Source: an uncultured Opitutia bacterium
Lineage (GTDB): Bacteria; Verrucomicrobiota; Verrucomicrobiia; Opitutales; UBA953
Assembly (NCBI GenBank): GCA_903957465.1
Contig: CAJBPJ010000226.1
Location: 1-8,065, forward strand
DNA: 8,065 nucleotides
Direction: 5' to 3'
Numbering within the stretch: the first letter of the stretch is position 1; each line of letters opens with the position of its first letter. A program made the position numbers and the translations under genes. A model generated the notes under the pieces. The model was not told the origin of the DNA, did no database searches, and saw nothing but the letters and a program-made list of their open reading frames with translations. This document shows, piece after piece, positions 7,024-8,065 of this stretch.

Positions 7024-7060
7024 TCAAGCCTTGCCAATAGCCCTAACTGGGTTGTCTTGA
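7024..7060 (+). other. Imperfect inverted repeat before the ptsI start
   Basis: TCAAG (7024-7028) can pair with CTTGA (7056-7060), CAA (7035-7037) with TTG (7052-7054) and CCC (7041-7043) with GGG (7049-7051), leaving loop TAACT. The internal loops are asymmetric and no T-run follows, so this is not a standard terminator. It ends 5 bases before the ptsI ATG and could affect ribosome access. Weak evidence. Confidence 0.25.
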
Positions 7061-7064
7061 GGGC

Positions 7065-8065
7065 ATGGAGGGAGCTGCCACTAGACCAGAGAGGGTCCTT
7101 CGCTGTATCGCAGCCGCTCCTGGCGTAGCGTATGGTCCAGCCTACCTGCTTCTCGAGGGCATGGTTAAGGTGTCCAAGTATGCGATTGAAGATGTGAAAG
7201 CTGAGCAGGTTCGCTTGGATGCCGCACTCGAAACAACGCGTCGACAAATTTCAGAGTTACGTGATGAGGTGGCAGGGCGCTTAGGCGACGCCGAGGCAGA
7301 AATTTTTGATGCGCACCTCCTCGTGCTAGAAGATGCCGCCTTGGTGGGGGAAGTCATGGCGATGGTTAAAAATCAAAAACTCAATATTGAGCACTGCTTT
7401 TCAACGGTTGCAGATCGCTACATTGAAATCTTTGCAAACCTGGATGATGATTTTTTACGTGAACGTTCTTCGGATATTCGTGATGTCACTGGTCGTATTC
7501 TCGATAACTTGTTAGGGGTAACTTCGCGTATTCGCAAAGCCGGTGAACCCTCTATTATTCTTGCGGGTGACTTAACGCCTTCCGATACCGCGTCGTTGCC
7601 TGTAGGTGAAGTTTTAGCAATCGCTACAGAGAGCGGCAATCGCACGAGCCATTCGGCAATCATGGCGCGTGCACTTGAAGTGCCTGCGGTTGTGGGTGTT
7701 CACGGATTGATGGATCTCGTGAATGCCGGCGACACGATCGTCGTTGATGGTGATGAAGGCCTCGTTATCCTAAATCCTACCCCTGCAACGCTTGAACGCG
7801 TTCGTCTTTCGAGTGCCCAAGCCGCACGCCGCCGTGAAGCGCTGCTGGCGGACAATGGCTCACCCGATGTCGGTACAGATGGCACTCCTTTTATCCTTCA
7901 GGCTAACATTGGTGGCCCTGACGACCTCGAAGATGCAGTGATTGCGAAGGCGCATGGGGTGGGCCTTTACCGCACCGAGAATTTATTCCTACGTATCGAT
8001 GGTTGGCCCGATGAGGCTACACAGTATGCGGAATATGCGGAAGTCGTGCGTAAGGCTAATGGGCA
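7065..8065 (+). CDS. ptsI: PTS Enzyme I, phosphoenolpyruvate-protein phosphotransferase (partial, C-terminus beyond window)
   Basis: Enzyme I takes phosphate from phosphoenolpyruvate onto a histidine and passes it to HPr, starting the sugar phosphotransferase cascade in the cytoplasm. The frame is open for 333 codons and two bases to the right edge, compared with about 570-590 residues for the family. The N-terminal domain is complete: IAAAPGVAYGPAYLL (15-29), the helical HPr-binding insert with AEIFDAHLLVLED (78-90), and the active-site segment TESGNRTSHSAIMARALEVP with phosphohistidine H196 (codon 7650-7652). A partition-domain end (VVDGDEGLVILNP) follows, then the start of the PEP-binding barrel, GVGLYRTENLFL, where R303 should correspond to a PEP-contacting arginine. 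The start at 7065 is the only standard codon between the in-frame TAA at 7044 and the conserved region, although GAGGG ends just 1 base before it and a stronger GGAGGGAG lies right after it. No HPr gene is in view. It may be co-transcribed with the sigma pair. Confidence 0.95.
   Translation, partial: MEGAATRPERVLRCIAAAPGVAYGPAYLLLEGMVKVSKYAIEDVKAEQVRLDAALETTRRQISELRDEVAGRLGDAEAEIFDAHLLVLEDAALVGEVMAMVKNQKLNIEHCFSTVADRYIEIFANLDDDFLRERSSDIRDVTGRILDNLLGVTSRIRKAGEPSIILAGDLTPSDTASLPVGEVLAIATESGNRTSHSAIMARALEVPAVVGVHGLMDLVNAGDTIVVDGDEGLVILNPTPATLERVRLSSAQAARRREALLADNGSPDVGTDGTPFILQANIGGPDDLEDAVIAKAHGVGLYRTENLFLRIDGWPDEATQYAEYAEVVRKANG

Noticed and set aside
7014..7885. Minus-strand short frames across the ptsI region
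   Set aside because: Antisense to an Enzyme I gene with a clear active-site motif; no domain or start signal supports them.
1..8065. CRISPR array, tRNA, rRNA or insertion sequence
   Set aside because: I saw no regularly spaced direct repeats, no cloverleaf or rRNA-like stretch, and no transposase motifs or terminal inverted repeats. Nearly all bases are accounted for by coding regions.

Overview
The window reads as a bacterial chromosomal fragment with roughly balanced base composition. It is densely coded and no non-coding stretch reaches 300 bases; the two intergenic gaps worth describing are 66 and 47 bases. The protein styles (a GAP1-like protein, a TRAFAC-type GTPase with a zinc ribbon, and an ECF sigma factor with an aromatic/basic patch after region 2) suggest the Planctomycetes-Verrucomicrobia-Chlamydiae group. 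The Verrucomicrobia, perhaps Opitutales, look most likely to me. This placement is inference from remembered family style, not from a search.

The left three quarters (1-5905) is one tightly packed minus-strand operon of three large genes, transcribed right to left. First comes a 571-residue protein with a possible FHA-like N-terminus, a split CxxC...CxxC zinc ribbon and a GTPase domain with recognisable G1, G3 and G4-like motifs. Next, after 5 bases, is a 708-residue protein whose first ~220 residues resemble the GTPase-associated protein 1 N-terminal domain (GAP1-N2), followed by one membrane helix and a long C-terminal region. Last, after 2 bases, is a protein of at least 685 residues, helical, with one central membrane helix, which runs off the left edge of the window. 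The spacing implies co-expression. The layout suggests a GTPase working with two membrane-anchored partners, of the kind described as GTPase-centred conflict or signalling systems. Its biochemical function is not known to me.

The right quarter is on the plus strand. A 66-base divergent region carries promoter-like elements, including a palindromic TTTATAAA that can be read as a -10 box on both strands. It leads into an ECF-type RNA polymerase sigma factor (5972-6562). The sigma stop overlaps the start of a 152-residue probable anti-sigma protein (ATGA overlap), which has a short hydrophobic segment and an acidic C-terminal tail built from a 15-residue tandem repeat. After a 47-base gap begins an Enzyme I of the PEP phosphotransferase system (ptsI), complete through its phosphohistidine domain and cut by the right edge.

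Whether the sigma/anti-sigma pair controls the divergent GTPase operon cannot be decided from sequence alone. The arrangement makes it a reasonable hypothesis.
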